Shown here piece by piece: positions 37,296-45,635 of a stretch of 64,000 nt of DNA. Below the pieces are notes generated by a model that saw nothing but the letters and a program-made list of their open reading frames with translations, was not told the origin of the DNA and did not search any database. The translations under genes and the position numbers were made by a program. The stretch is from Nannocystis exedens (GTDB taxonomy: Bacteria > Myxococcota_A > Polyangia > Nannocystales > Nannocystaceae). The stretch spans positions 10,626,001 through 10,690,000 of the forward strand of contig NZ_NETK01000001.1 of the NCBI RefSeq assembly GCF_002343915.1, read 5' to 3'. Position 1 is the first letter of the stretch. Every line of letters begins with the position of its first letter.

Positions 37296-38414
37296 TCAGA
37301 AAAACTGCACGGCGATCCCGCCGCCCAGACGCACGCCCACCGGCGGCACAGTGTAGAACACGCCGCCGTCGCGGGTGGCGTAGCTGCGGCGCGTGAAGGC
37401 GACCACGGCCTCGACCTCGAACCCGAGCGCGAGCCGTCGCAGCGGCCGCCACTGCAGGCCGGGCGCGAGCAGGCCGGCTGCCCACAAGCGGCGGCTGGTC
37501 TCGCTCCTCTCGAGGCCGAGCCCCGCGGCGCGCAGCTCTCCGAGCTCGACGCCGCCGCACAGCTCGAGCGCGAACGCGCGCCGCACGAGGCGCGGACAGC
37601 CGCGCACGGCCCCGGCGGCGAGCCGCAGCGACGCGCCGGCCCCCGGGTGGTCGGCGTCGCGCAGCGGGCTTGGGAGCCAGCCGCTGCCGCGCAGGTCGAG
37701 CCGGGCGCGCGGCCACAGCAGGGTGAAGGTGCCGGACAGGCCGGCGGCGAAGCGCTGGCTGGGCCCGATGCCGGCGGCCGCGCCGAACCCGAGGGCGAGC
37801 CCGGGCCCTCGTCGCGCGGGCGCCGGTGCGCGCGGGGGGGCGGCGGCCTGCTCGCCAGGGTCGGCCGCGGCCGATGCGGGCGACGCGGGCGGAGCCGGGC
37901 CGCCGTCGCCCTCGAGCGGGTCGCCCGGGTTCGCGGGCGGGGCCGGGCCGCCGTCGCCCTCGAGCGGGTCGCCCGGGCTCGCGGGGGGCGCGGGCGGGGC
38001 CGGGCCGACGTCGACCTCGAGTGAATCGCCCGCGCTCGCGGGCGGCCCGGGGACGACTCGCGCGGCGACGGCGGTCGGCGCGGCGGCGAGGGCCACGATC
38101 ACCGCGGTGGCGTCCGCCAGCGCGGCGCAGCGCGGGCTGCGGAGCGTCCGCCGCTGGACCGCCCCGGCGTCGCGCACGTGCAGCTCGAGGGTGTAGCCGC
38201 CGGCGTCGGCGGCGAGGCGGGCCTCGGCGGTCACCCGCCGCGGCGTCCCGCCGGCGGTCAGCCGTGCGGCCGTCGCCTCGACCTCGGCCCGCGGCGGGCA
38301 CCCGGCCAGCTCGGGCCAGCGCAGCTCGAGCCACGACGGCGCGGCCGCGGCCTCGCGCGGGCCGAGGAGCGCCAGCCACAGCGCCGCGAGGCAGGGACAT
38401 GGTCGAAGAGACAT
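37296..38414 (-). CDS. Putative outer-membrane beta-barrel protein of sigma module A
   Basis: The 372-residue protein has a signal peptide (LAALWLALLGPREAAAA). Residues about 28-120 form a domain shared with the barrel proteins of modules B and C: GCPPRAEVEATAARL, GYTLELHVRD, RTLRSPRCAALADATAVIVALA. A Pro/Gly-rich linker with repeated PGDPLEGDGGPAPPA follows, then amphipathic strands with aromatic ends (LWPRARLDLRGSGWLP, ALELCGGVELGELRAAGL, VGVRLGGGIAVQFF), typical of a small barrel with a C-terminal Phe. First gene of the module, 34 bp before the sigma gene. The start codon lies inside a palindrome core (38412-38415). Confidence 0.75.
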   Translation of the reverse strand: MSLRPCPCLAALWLALLGPREAAAAPSWLELRWPELAGCPPRAEVEATAARLTAGGTPRRVTAEARLAADAGGYTLELHVRDAGAVQRRTLRSPRCAALADATAVIVALAAAPTAVAARVVPGPPASAGDSLEVDVGPAPPAPPASPGDPLEGDGGPAPPANPGDPLEGDGGPAPPASPASAAADPGEQAAAPPRAPAPARRGPGLALGFGAAAGIGPSQRFAAGLSGTFTLLWPRARLDLRGSGWLPSPLRDADHPGAGASLRLAAGAVRGCPRLVRRAFALELCGGVELGELRAAGLGLERSETSRRLWAAGLLAPGLQWRPLRRLALGFEVEAVVAFTRRSYATRDGGVFYTVPPVGVRLGGGIAVQFF

Positions 38415-38416
38415 GT
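38398..38416. repeat. 14-bp-period palindrome overlapping a start codon, 2 cores
   Basis: CATG at 38398 and 38412; the second CAT is the complement of the ATG of the module A barrel gene. The unit reads CATGGTC-GAAG-AGACATG, loop of 4. Confidence 0.65.
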
Positions 38417-38743
38417 GCGCCGCGACGCCGGCCTGCGAGGGTAGCGAGGCCGGTCGGCGCCGACAAGCCGGGCGGCGGCTGCGAGCGCCGGCGTGACCTC
38501 CGGGGGACCGCTGGAGCGCGAGGCGGATCCTCGCGGGGTCGCGATTCAGGTCGACACCGAGGATCGGCGCGCCATTCCGCGCGCCGCTCGTCGTCACGTC
38601 GCGCCGCGCGACAATCGTGAGGGGTCGAAAAATTTTTCGACGGGAATCGGCGCTGCCGGAGATGGGCGGGCATGCATTCGACGCCACGTCCCGTCACCGA
38701 CTCCTATTCCTTTACGACCTCCGCCGTCCGGCTGCGCAGCCGC

Positions 38744-40372
38744 ATGCACTCGCTCCATAGGATCACCCGGTGCGCGAGCCTGGGTTGCTGGATCGTCGCG
38801 ATCGCCGGCTGTGACGGCGGCGGCGCGACGAGCACCGCCGGGACGACCGAACACGGCACGAGCGACGGCTCGACCGCGGCCGCCACGTCCGCGCCGGAGA
38901 GCACCGGCGGGCCGGACACGAGCACCACCGCGATCACCAGTGAGACCGATCCGACCGCCGGCAGCACGAGCGACGGCTCCGCGAGCGAGGCGAGCACGAG
39001 CGAGGTCGGCACGAACGGTACGACCGAGGACACCACGGCCGCGAGCGCGACGACCGAGAGCGCGACGACCGAGAGCACGAGCGAGCACAGCACGAGCGAG
39101 GCCAGCACGACCGAGGCCAGCACGACCGAGGCCAGCACGACCGAGGCCAGCACGACCGAGGCCAGCACGACCGAGGCCAGCACGACCGAGGGCTGCGAGA
39201 GCGGCTCTCGGGCGGTCAAGCTCGCGCGGCTGATCGATCCGGCCGACGGCAGCGTGCTCGAGCCCGCGATCGTGATCGTCCACGAGGACCGGATCGTCGC
39301 GGTCGAGACCGACGAGGCCGAGATCCCGTGCGGCGCCGAGGTCATCGACTGGTCGGGCTACACCGGCGTCCCCGGGCTGGTCGACGCCCACACCCACTTC
39401 ATCTATCAGACCGACGACGAGCCCGGGACCTTCCCGTGGCAGCGGAGCTGGTGGCTGTTCCAGAACTCGCCGGAGACCCTGGCCGAGCTGGCGCGGCAGG
39501 CGGCGGAGAAGACGGTCAAGCTCGGCGTCACCACGGCGATCGACAAGGGTTGCGGCCCCGGCGACTACCTCGTCGCCGAGCTGCGCGACGCGATCGCGGC
39601 CGGCGAGGTCCCAGGTCCGCGGATCTACACGGCCGGCTACGGCATCAGCGGACCGGTGCCGTCGATCGAGGTGATGAAGGGGTGGATCCAGCAGAACGTG
39701 GCCGACGGCGCCGACCTGATCAAGGTGTGGGCCGACGACTGCAGCGACGACAAGCTGGTCTGCAGCTCGAAGTTCAGCTTCGAGCAGCTCAAGGCCGCGG
39801 TCGACGAGGCGCACGCGCTCGGCAGGCCGATCGCGATCCACGCCTACCACGCGGACACGGCGAAGCTGGCGATCATGGCCGGGCCCGACTCGCTGGAGCA
39901 CCCCGAGGGCCTCGATACCATCGACTTCATGGACATGATGGCGATGGGCGTCACGTACGTCCCGACGATCGATCACAACCGCTATTACAGGGACAACATC
40001 GCCTACTTCGGCTACGACCCGGGCAAGGCCGCGGAGTTCGAGGCTTACATCGCGTTGAACCTGGCCACCGCCAACCAGGCCTACCTCGCGGGCGTCGACA
40101 TCGCGATGGGCTCCGACGCGGTGTTCAGCGGGTTCGGCGAGAACACCCGCGAGCTCGAGCAGTTCATCCAGGCCGGGATGACGCCGCTCGCGGCGCTGCG
40201 CGCGGCGACGATCGAGGGCGCGGCCAGCATCGGCGTCGAACACGAGGTCGGTCGCGTCGCCGTCGGCTACTTCGCCGACATCGTCGCGGTCGACGGCGAC
40301 CCGCTCGCCGACACGAGCGTGCTGATCGGCAACATCCACGGGGTGATGAAGAGCGGCGTGGTGGTGCAGTGA
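38744..40372 (+). CDS. Amidohydrolase-family lipoprotein
   Basis: The 542-residue protein starts with a signal ending VAIAGC (lipobox); the ATG at 38744 was preferred over one at 38672 for that reason. About 120 residues of Ser/Thr/Glu-rich linker follow, including six exact EASTT repeats. The catalytic part is a metal-dependent amidohydrolase: GVPGLVDAHTHF (metal-binding HXH), IKVWADD, IAIHAYH, SLEHPEG, AGVDIAMGSDAV (Asp) and the typical end VGYFADIVAVDGDPL. It resembles the imidazolonepropionase/prolidase-like branch. Substrate unknown; it should be anchored at the cell surface or periplasm. Confidence 0.88.
   Translation: MHSLHRITRCASLGCWIVAIAGCDGGGATSTAGTTEHGTSDGSTAAATSAPESTGGPDTSTTAITSETDPTAGSTSDGSASEASTSEVGTNGTTEDTTAASATTESATTESTSEHSTSEASTTEASTTEASTTEASTTEASTTEASTTEGCESGSRAVKLARLIDPADGSVLEPAIVIVHEDRIVAVETDEAEIPCGAEVIDWSGYTGVPGLVDAHTHFIYQTDDEPGTFPWQRSWWLFQNSPETLAELARQAAEKTVKLGVTTAIDKGCGPGDYLVAELRDAIAAGEVPGPRIYTAGYGISGPVPSIEVMKGWIQQNVADGADLIKVWADDCSDDKLVCSSKFSFEQLKAAVDEAHALGRPIAIHAYHADTAKLAIMAGPDSLEHPEGLDTIDFMDMMAMGVTYVPTIDHNRYYRDNIAYFGYDPGKAAEFEAYIALNLATANQAYLAGVDIAMGSDAVFSGFGENTRELEQFIQAGMTPLAALRAATIEGAASIGVEHEVGRVAVGYFADIVAVDGDPLADTSVLIGNIHGVMKSGVVVQ
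39098..39187 (+). repeat. 15-bp microsatellite coding for (EASTT)6
   Basis: Six exact copies of a 15-bp unit, GAGGCCAGCACGACC, within the linker of the amidohydrolase lipoprotein. Exact copies suggest recent slippage, changing linker length in steps of five residues. Confidence 0.9.
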
Positions 40373-40532
40373 GCCGCGGCGCGCCCCTGGGAGCACGGCG
40401 CCGGCGAGCGCCGGAGACGTGCTCACCGGGGGCCGGCGCGCCGGCGCGGATCCGCGGGCCGGGTCGGACCAAGCCCGGGCCTTGCGAGGGCGGCGGGGCT
40501 TCGGTTAGCTGTGGGCCCGGACGAATCGCGGC

Positions 40533-40991
40533 ATGCAGATCGTTTTCAAGAAGGAGCCCGGCAATCGGCACTCGATCGAGGTCCGCGAGCGACGCGGGCC
40601 CGACATCCGCCTGCCCGCGCGCGAGACGGGGCCGACGATCCCCCACGATCTGGCGCACGCGGCCGTCGAGGCGGCGCTCGGGCTCACCGACGGCTTCTGG
40701 GCGGCGGTGGAGAAGGGCGCGATGTTCGAGGGGTTCGAGCTCGTCCTCAAGGGCCGCAACAAGCGCGCCGGGCTCAAGGAGCTGCGCCGCTACGGCGACG
40801 CGGCCATGCCGGCCGAATTGATGGTGTCGTGGGCCCACCGGGTGTGGAGCGGCCAGCGCACGGAGGGGCGCGGCCTCAAACCGTGCCCGCTGACGGACGC
40901 CCAGCTGACGAAGGCCCTCGCGGCGCTCGACGCCGCCCGCGATCGCTGGGCCGCGGTCGCGGAGGGCGAGACGCTGACGTGGTCGTGGTGA
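40533..40991 (+). CDS. Conserved hypothetical cytoplasmic protein
   Basis: The 152-residue protein (MQIVFKKEPGNRHSIEVRERRGPD) has no signal or membrane segment. The pattern IPHDLAHAAVEAALGLTDGFWAAVEKGAMFEGF is compact and helical, with conserved-looking His and Trp residues; I have seen similar small proteins annotated only as hypothetical in actinobacteria and myxobacteria. Codon bias is normal and the frame is complete. No function assigned. It is single, between two exported-enzyme genes. Confidence 0.7.
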   Translation: MQIVFKKEPGNRHSIEVRERRGPDIRLPARETGPTIPHDLAHAAVEAALGLTDGFWAAVEKGAMFEGFELVLKGRNKRAGLKELRRYGDAAMPAELMVSWAHRVWSGQRTEGRGLKPCPLTDAQLTKALAALDAARDRWAAVAEGETLTWSW

Positions 40992-41250
40992 GCGGTGCGG
41001 CGTGGTCGTGGCGGGAGCCGCGTCGCGCCCTCGACACGCCGGACGTGGCAGGGTGACCCCCGGAGCTCGCCCCGAGCGCTCGGCATCACGTGCGTCGTCC
41101 GCGGGTCGCAGGTCGCGACGCCAGGGGGAGGCGCGAACGCATGCGCGGACCCGTCCGGCGGCCGATCCAGGCTCACCGACCTCCAGGTATCGTACGGCGA
41201 TGTCCTACGCCCTGTGCCTGCGAAACCGGAGCTTCACGCCTGCCGAACCC

Positions 41251-42285
41251 ATGGCTTCACGCCGACGCCTCGCAACATTGCTCGCGAGTCTGGCGGCCTG
41301 CGGCGAGCCGGCGGATCCCGGCGAGAACACCGGCTCGTCCACCGCGGTCCCGGCGACGACCGAGCCGTCCACGACGTCGTCGACCGGCGACGCGATCACG
41401 GCCCCGACCACCGGTGAATCGTCGACGGGCTCGTCGACGAGCGGGTCGAGCGACGCGTCGAGCAGCGACGCGACCACCGGTGACCCGACGACCGGCGAAG
41501 GTTCCACCACCGGCCCGATCGGCTGCGCCAAGAACGTGGTGCTGATGGGCTACTGGCCGCCGACGAACGAGATGCTGCGGCCGTGGAGCACCGATCCGAC
41601 GCAGAACCCGGACGGCTGGATCGGGGCGAACTGGGGCGGCCACGGCTACGATGTCTACGCGTTCTTCCCCGAGTTTCCGCCCGACGGCGATCCGACCGAT
41701 GACGATATCGGCGAGCCGGGCGCGGTCGGCTCGCCGGATTACGACCTGCGCGTCGACTACCAGGCGACCTCGGCGGACTTCTGGCGGCTGGTGGACGAAT
41801 ACCAGCCGGTGATCCTCGTGACGACCAGCCGCGGCGGCGACATCGGCTGGGAGGTCGAGGCGCGCGAGGGCGGACACGGCCTGGACAACCCCGGCGGTCC
41901 CGCCCAGGACTGGCTGTCCGACGCCCACGGCGCCGAACACCACCCGACGAAGGCGACGACCGAGTCGCGCTCGTGGGACGCGATCAGCGAATACCGCCAG
42001 GGCAAGACGCTGCCGAGCCAGCTCCCGATCGAGGCGATCGTCGCCGCGACCGAGCCGCTCGGCCTGACGAGCGTCGTCGTCGACCAGCAGACCAGCGGCA
42101 ACTTCCTGTCCGGCTTCCTCGGCCTGCACGGCCTCTACTACAACCAGCTGGCCCCGCACAACGTCGCCGCCGGCCACATCCACGTCGGCTACGGCCTCCC
42201 GGTCGCCGACGCGAGCGCGCTGCTCGAGGCGACGCTCCACGCGGTGCTGCAGGCGCACCCGGCCGACGCCGTCGATTGCCCGTGA
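41251..42285 (+). CDS. Pyroglutamyl-peptidase-like (C15) lipoprotein
   Basis: The 344-residue product has a signal ending LASLAAC, a Ser/Thr/Gly linker of about 70 residues, and a domain resembling pyrrolidone carboxyl peptidase: NVVLMGYWPPTNEM at the first strand, VTTSRGGDIGWEVEAREGGHGLDN, SGNFLSGFLGLHGLYYN and AGHIHVGYG. The last two correspond roughly to the family's active-site strand and final His region, but the usual catalytic Cys after SAGxYVCN-type sequence is replaced by SGNFLSGF, so normal cysteine-peptidase activity is doubtful. ATG 41251 was chosen over 41200 for the lipoprotein signal. Confidence 0.65.
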   Translation: MASRRRLATLLASLAACGEPADPGENTGSSTAVPATTEPSTTSSTGDAITAPTTGESSTGSSTSGSSDASSSDATTGDPTTGEGSTTGPIGCAKNVVLMGYWPPTNEMLRPWSTDPTQNPDGWIGANWGGHGYDVYAFFPEFPPDGDPTDDDIGEPGAVGSPDYDLRVDYQATSADFWRLVDEYQPVILVTTSRGGDIGWEVEAREGGHGLDNPGGPAQDWLSDAHGAEHHPTKATTESRSWDAISEYRQGKTLPSQLPIEAIVAATEPLGLTSVVVDQQTSGNFLSGFLGLHGLYYNQLAPHNVAAGHIHVGYGLPVADASALLEATLHAVLQAHPADAVDCP

Positions 42286-42524
42286 GGCCGCCGGCTGGGC
42301 GCGTGCGGCGGCACCGCGAGCAACACCGCCTCCGACGCGCGCGTCGGGGCGTCCTCGTCGACGCGCGGGCCGGCCGGGCACTCGGGGGCACCATGGCGCC
42401 GCGCTGGTGCTTCAGCGCCGCAGGACGAGTCCGGGTCGACGCGTGCGCAGCCGAAATTCGCGGCTCGCGCGTCCGATCGGCGTCTCTCGACAGACTCCTT
42501 GCGGAATGTGACCCTCGGGTCGTC

Positions 42525-44207
42525 ATGATCATCTCGATACGACCCTTGATCATCCTCGTCGGGGCGGCGCTCGCCGCCTGCAACAACGATTCGGGCGAAT
42601 CGACCGACAGCCCGACCGGATCGACCTCGACGAGCACGACCGACGGCACCGGCACGACCGATGATACCACCACCGATTCGCCGACCGGCGGCGATTCGAC
42701 GACGATGCCGCCGACGACCGGCGAAACCACCGACGGCGAGCCGCTGACCCGCGTCGAGAAGATCCTCGCCGCGCTCGACGTGGCGATGTACGAGTGCCCC
42801 GAGCGGATCTGGCCCGACGTCGAGGCCAATTATCGCGCGCGCCAGGTGCTGCTGGCCTCGGAGTCGGAGAACCGGGCGTGGGTGTGGAATTATCAGCAGG
42901 GCGACGGCGAGCCGCCGAGAGTCACCGAGGGGCCGCTCGATACGCTGCCGCCGGAGTGGACCGCCTTCTTCAACATCAACCAGCTCGGCGGGGCGCTGAC
43001 CCTGGGGATCTCGCTCGACGGGACGCAGGAGACCAATGAGGCGATCATGATGAACGGCGGGGTGGTCTGGCCCGACTTCGCCACCGCCTTGATCTTCCAC
43101 GAGGGGTTCCACTTCCTCAGCGACCAGAACGACTGGAACGTCGGCAACGGCAGCCGCTCCGCGCCGTACCCCGAGCCGTGGGAGCCCCGCTACCTGCGCG
43201 CGCAGCTGCTGCGGTCGCTGCTCGCCGAAGTGCACGGCGAGGACGGCCTGGCCGCCGCGGCCCACTGGCGCGAGCGCCTGCTCTCCGAGCACGCCGACGA
43301 GATGGCGGCGAGCCGCCGCTACGATTGCACCGAAGGCTCGGCGGAGTACGCCAGCCTGATGATGAGCGCCCTCGCCGAGCTCGGCTGCGACGCCGCCGAC
43401 GAGGAATTGCTCGCGCTCGCGGTCTCTCACCTCGCCGACGGCGTCTTCCTCGGCGGCGACACCTTCGACAGCGGCCGTGAATTCTACGACCTCGGCGTGC
43501 TGTCCGGCCTGCTCCTCCGCCGCGACGCCGTCCCGGGCTGGGAGCTCAAGGTCGAGGACGGCGACCCGCCCGCGGACCTATTGCTCGCCGACGTCGCCCC
43601 CGCCGCCCAGCCCGACGACGGGGCCCTGCAGGCGGACGCGCAGGCGGCCGTCGATGCCCGCAACATGGTCGTCGGCGCCGAGATCGAGCCGATGCTGGCG
43701 GCGATGCAGGACCCCCAGTTCACGCGCGTCGTCGTGAGCATGAACTGGATCGCCGGCTCGTTCAACGTCGGCGGATTCTACTACCTCGCCGAGGACCCGA
43801 ACCAATCGGAGGTCTTCCTGACCTTCTCTGCGACCATGGACCCGCCGTCGAGCGTGCCGATCGCGATCGAAGGGCTCACCGTGCTCGCCGGAGTCGCCAC
43901 CCCTTGCGTGCTCTCGGGCGGCAACGCCATCGTCCTGACCGTCCCCACCGCCGACATCGCGCTCGCCGGCAACCTGGCGACCACGACCAACCCGAAGGTC
44001 CAATTCACCGACCTCGAGGTCGAGCTGACGATGGACGACGACAACCTGTCGTGGCTCTGCCCCACCGACGCCGGCGGCTCCAACGGTGCGCCTGCCCCGC
44101 AGCCGGAGCTCGAACTGCACACCCTCCGGGCCCCCGGCCACGGACAGAAGGCCGTCCTGCGGCCCCGCGCAGCCTCGCGGGTCGGCCACGGGCAATCGCC
44201 GGAGTGA
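42525..44207 (+). CDS. HEXXH-motif lipoprotein, putative metallopeptidase
   Basis: The 560-residue protein has a signal ending ALAAC and a 50-residue Thr/Ser/Asp-rich linker. Near residue 190 is LIFHEGFHFLSDQ, a HEXXH zinc motif, followed about 85 residues later by CTEGSAEYASLMM, whose Glu could be the third ligand (gluzincin-like). The C-terminal 200 residues are beta-rich with no catalytic motif. I know no named family with this whole layout. Location would be the outer membrane or periplasm. An upstream frame extension exists but lacks a signal, so ATG 42525 is preferred. Confidence 0.65.
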   Translation: MIISIRPLIILVGAALAACNNDSGESTDSPTGSTSTSTTDGTGTTDDTTTDSPTGGDSTTMPPTTGETTDGEPLTRVEKILAALDVAMYECPERIWPDVEANYRARQVLLASESENRAWVWNYQQGDGEPPRVTEGPLDTLPPEWTAFFNINQLGGALTLGISLDGTQETNEAIMMNGGVVWPDFATALIFHEGFHFLSDQNDWNVGNGSRSAPYPEPWEPRYLRAQLLRSLLAEVHGEDGLAAAAHWRERLLSEHADEMAASRRYDCTEGSAEYASLMMSALAELGCDAADEELLALAVSHLADGVFLGGDTFDSGREFYDLGVLSGLLLRRDAVPGWELKVEDGDPPADLLLADVAPAAQPDDGALQADAQAAVDARNMVVGAEIEPMLAAMQDPQFTRVVVSMNWIAGSFNVGGFYYLAEDPNQSEVFLTFSATMDPPSSVPIAIEGLTVLAGVATPCVLSGGNAIVLTVPTADIALAGNLATTTNPKVQFTDLEVELTMDDDNLSWLCPTDAGGSNGAPAPQPELELHTLRAPGHGQKAVLRPRAASRVGHGQSPE

Positions 44208-44441
44208 GCTGGACTGCCTGTCGTCGGTGAGCCGAGGCGCCCCATGTCCGGTGGCGGCGCCTCGCGTGCCCCGTCGCACCGTCGCGGCCGACAAGGGCCA
44301 CGACACACGCGACTTCCTTCAGCGACCCGCTCGGCAGGCGTAGCGAGGGATCGCCGGAGCTGCGCCGCGAAGCCTGTCGATCGGTACGACGGGCATCGGC
44401 GCAGGCTGCAGGGTCGCACGGCGACGGGCGGCCTCCTCGCG

Positions 44442-44957
44442 TCACCAGGGGAGCACGACGAGCAGGATGAGCAGTCGATACACGACCCACGTCACGCACA
44501 GCACGAGCGGGAGCGCGGCCTGCTTCACGAGCCGGGCGTGGACGGCGAACATCACCGCGACGACCGCGAAGAAGTAGGTCACGGCGACGAGCGGCCGGAC
44601 CGGCGCGACGCGATTCCAGAGCAGCAGCGGCCACAGGAGCGCGGCGCCGAGGCTCGAGACGAACACGAGGATCACGGCGTAGTCGAGCCGGTCGCGCCAG
44701 GTGCGGCGCCACAGCACCGCCCACTGGAACACCACCTGCCCGGCCACCATGCCGAGCTCGAACCAGCGGTCGTAATGGATGGCGAGGTGGTCCCGAAGGA
44801 TCGCCGCGAACGCGGTGAGCGTCTCGGCGACCACGAGCGCGGCGAGCGGCAGCGCGAGCGCGGTCTTCCAGCCGAAGGCGAGGGCACCCGCGCGCCGTGC
44901 AGATGGCCCCGCCGGGGTCGCGCGGCGTTCGGCGGGCGCTCGGGGGTCGACGGTCAC
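44442..44957 (-). CDS. Small polytopic membrane protein
   Basis: The 171-residue protein has four predicted transmembrane helices: TALALPLAALVVAETLTAFAA, FELGMVAGQVVFQWAVLW, YAVILVFVSSLGAALLWPLLL with VRPLVAVTYFFAVVAVMFAV, and LPLVLCVTWVVYRLLILLVV. The N-terminal 30 residues are charged and cytoplasmic. No family recognised. It is divergent from the ICMT-like gene, 90 bp apart, so the two may share regulation. Confidence 0.7.
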   Translation of the reverse strand: MTVDPRAPAERRATPAGPSARRAGALAFGWKTALALPLAALVVAETLTAFAAILRDHLAIHYDRWFELGMVAGQVVFQWAVLWRRTWRDRLDYAVILVFVSSLGAALLWPLLLWNRVAPVRPLVAVTYFFAVVAVMFAVHARLVKQAALPLVLCVTWVVYRLLILLVVLPW

Positions 44958-45047
44958 GCGGGGATGGTACGCGACCGCGGGCCGCGCGGCATGCCCCGGT
45001 CGCGACGCCGCCGCGCCCGGTTCTTGTTACACTCTCGCCGGCCGAAG

Positions 45048-45584
45048 ATGCAGGTGTTCACGCCCGCCGCCGAGCGCTCCGTCGCCGCCAACCTCGCCAC
45101 GACGCTCGGCCAGACGCTCGTGTTCTGGTCCGTCTTCATTGTCGCGCTGCCGTGGGCGATCGGGCGGGTCGAGGGCGCGCTCGGGGTGCCGGCGTTCGCG
45201 TTCGCGGGGCAGCAGCTCGCCGCGCTCGCGTTCGGGGTCGTCGCCGCGGCGCTCAACCTCTGGTCGGGCGTCGCGCTGGCGGTCACCGGCCGCGGCACCC
45301 CGTTCCCGACCCAGACCGCGCGCGAGCTCGTCGTCTCCGGCCCGTACCGCTGGTTGCGCAACCCGATGGCCGTCGGCGGCCTCGGGGTCGGCTTCGCCGT
45401 CGGCCTGTACGTCGGCTCGTGGGGCACGCTCGCCTACGCCGTCGCGGGCGGGGTGATCTGGCACCTCGTCGCCCGTCCGATGGAGGAGGACGATCTCTCG
45501 CGGCGCTTCGGGGACAGCTATGATCATTACCGCGGCCACGTCCGCTGCTGGATCCCCCGGCTCACCCCCTACCGAGGCCGGTGA
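45048..45584 (+). CDS. ICMT/PEMT-like membrane methyltransferase
   Basis: The 178-residue protein has several membrane helices and the C-terminal signature of isoprenylcysteine/phospholipid methyltransferases: LVVSGPYRWLRNPMAVGGLGVGFAVGL, then HLVARPMEEDDLSRRFGDSYDHYRGHVRCWIPR, where the RNP and the Glu-Glu plus YxxY segments shape the S-adenosylmethionine pocket. Bacterial members methylate small thiols, lipids or unknown substrates. ATG 45048 is the first in frame that keeps the first helix. Single gene. Confidence 0.8.
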   Translation: MQVFTPAAERSVAANLATTLGQTLVFWSVFIVALPWAIGRVEGALGVPAFAFAGQQLAALAFGVVAAALNLWSGVALAVTGRGTPFPTQTARELVVSGPYRWLRNPMAVGGLGVGFAVGLYVGSWGTLAYAVAGGVIWHLVARPMEEDDLSRRFGDSYDHYRGHVRCWIPRLTPYRGR

Positions 45585-45635
45585 GCTCGCGTCGGGCGTG
45601 GCAGCCGTTCTGCCGCGACCCTCGGCAAGAACGAG

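Noticed and set aside
39098..39187. Regulatory repeat
   Set aside because: The 15-bp units are in frame inside a lipoprotein linker and encode EASTT, so they are explained as coding microsatellite.
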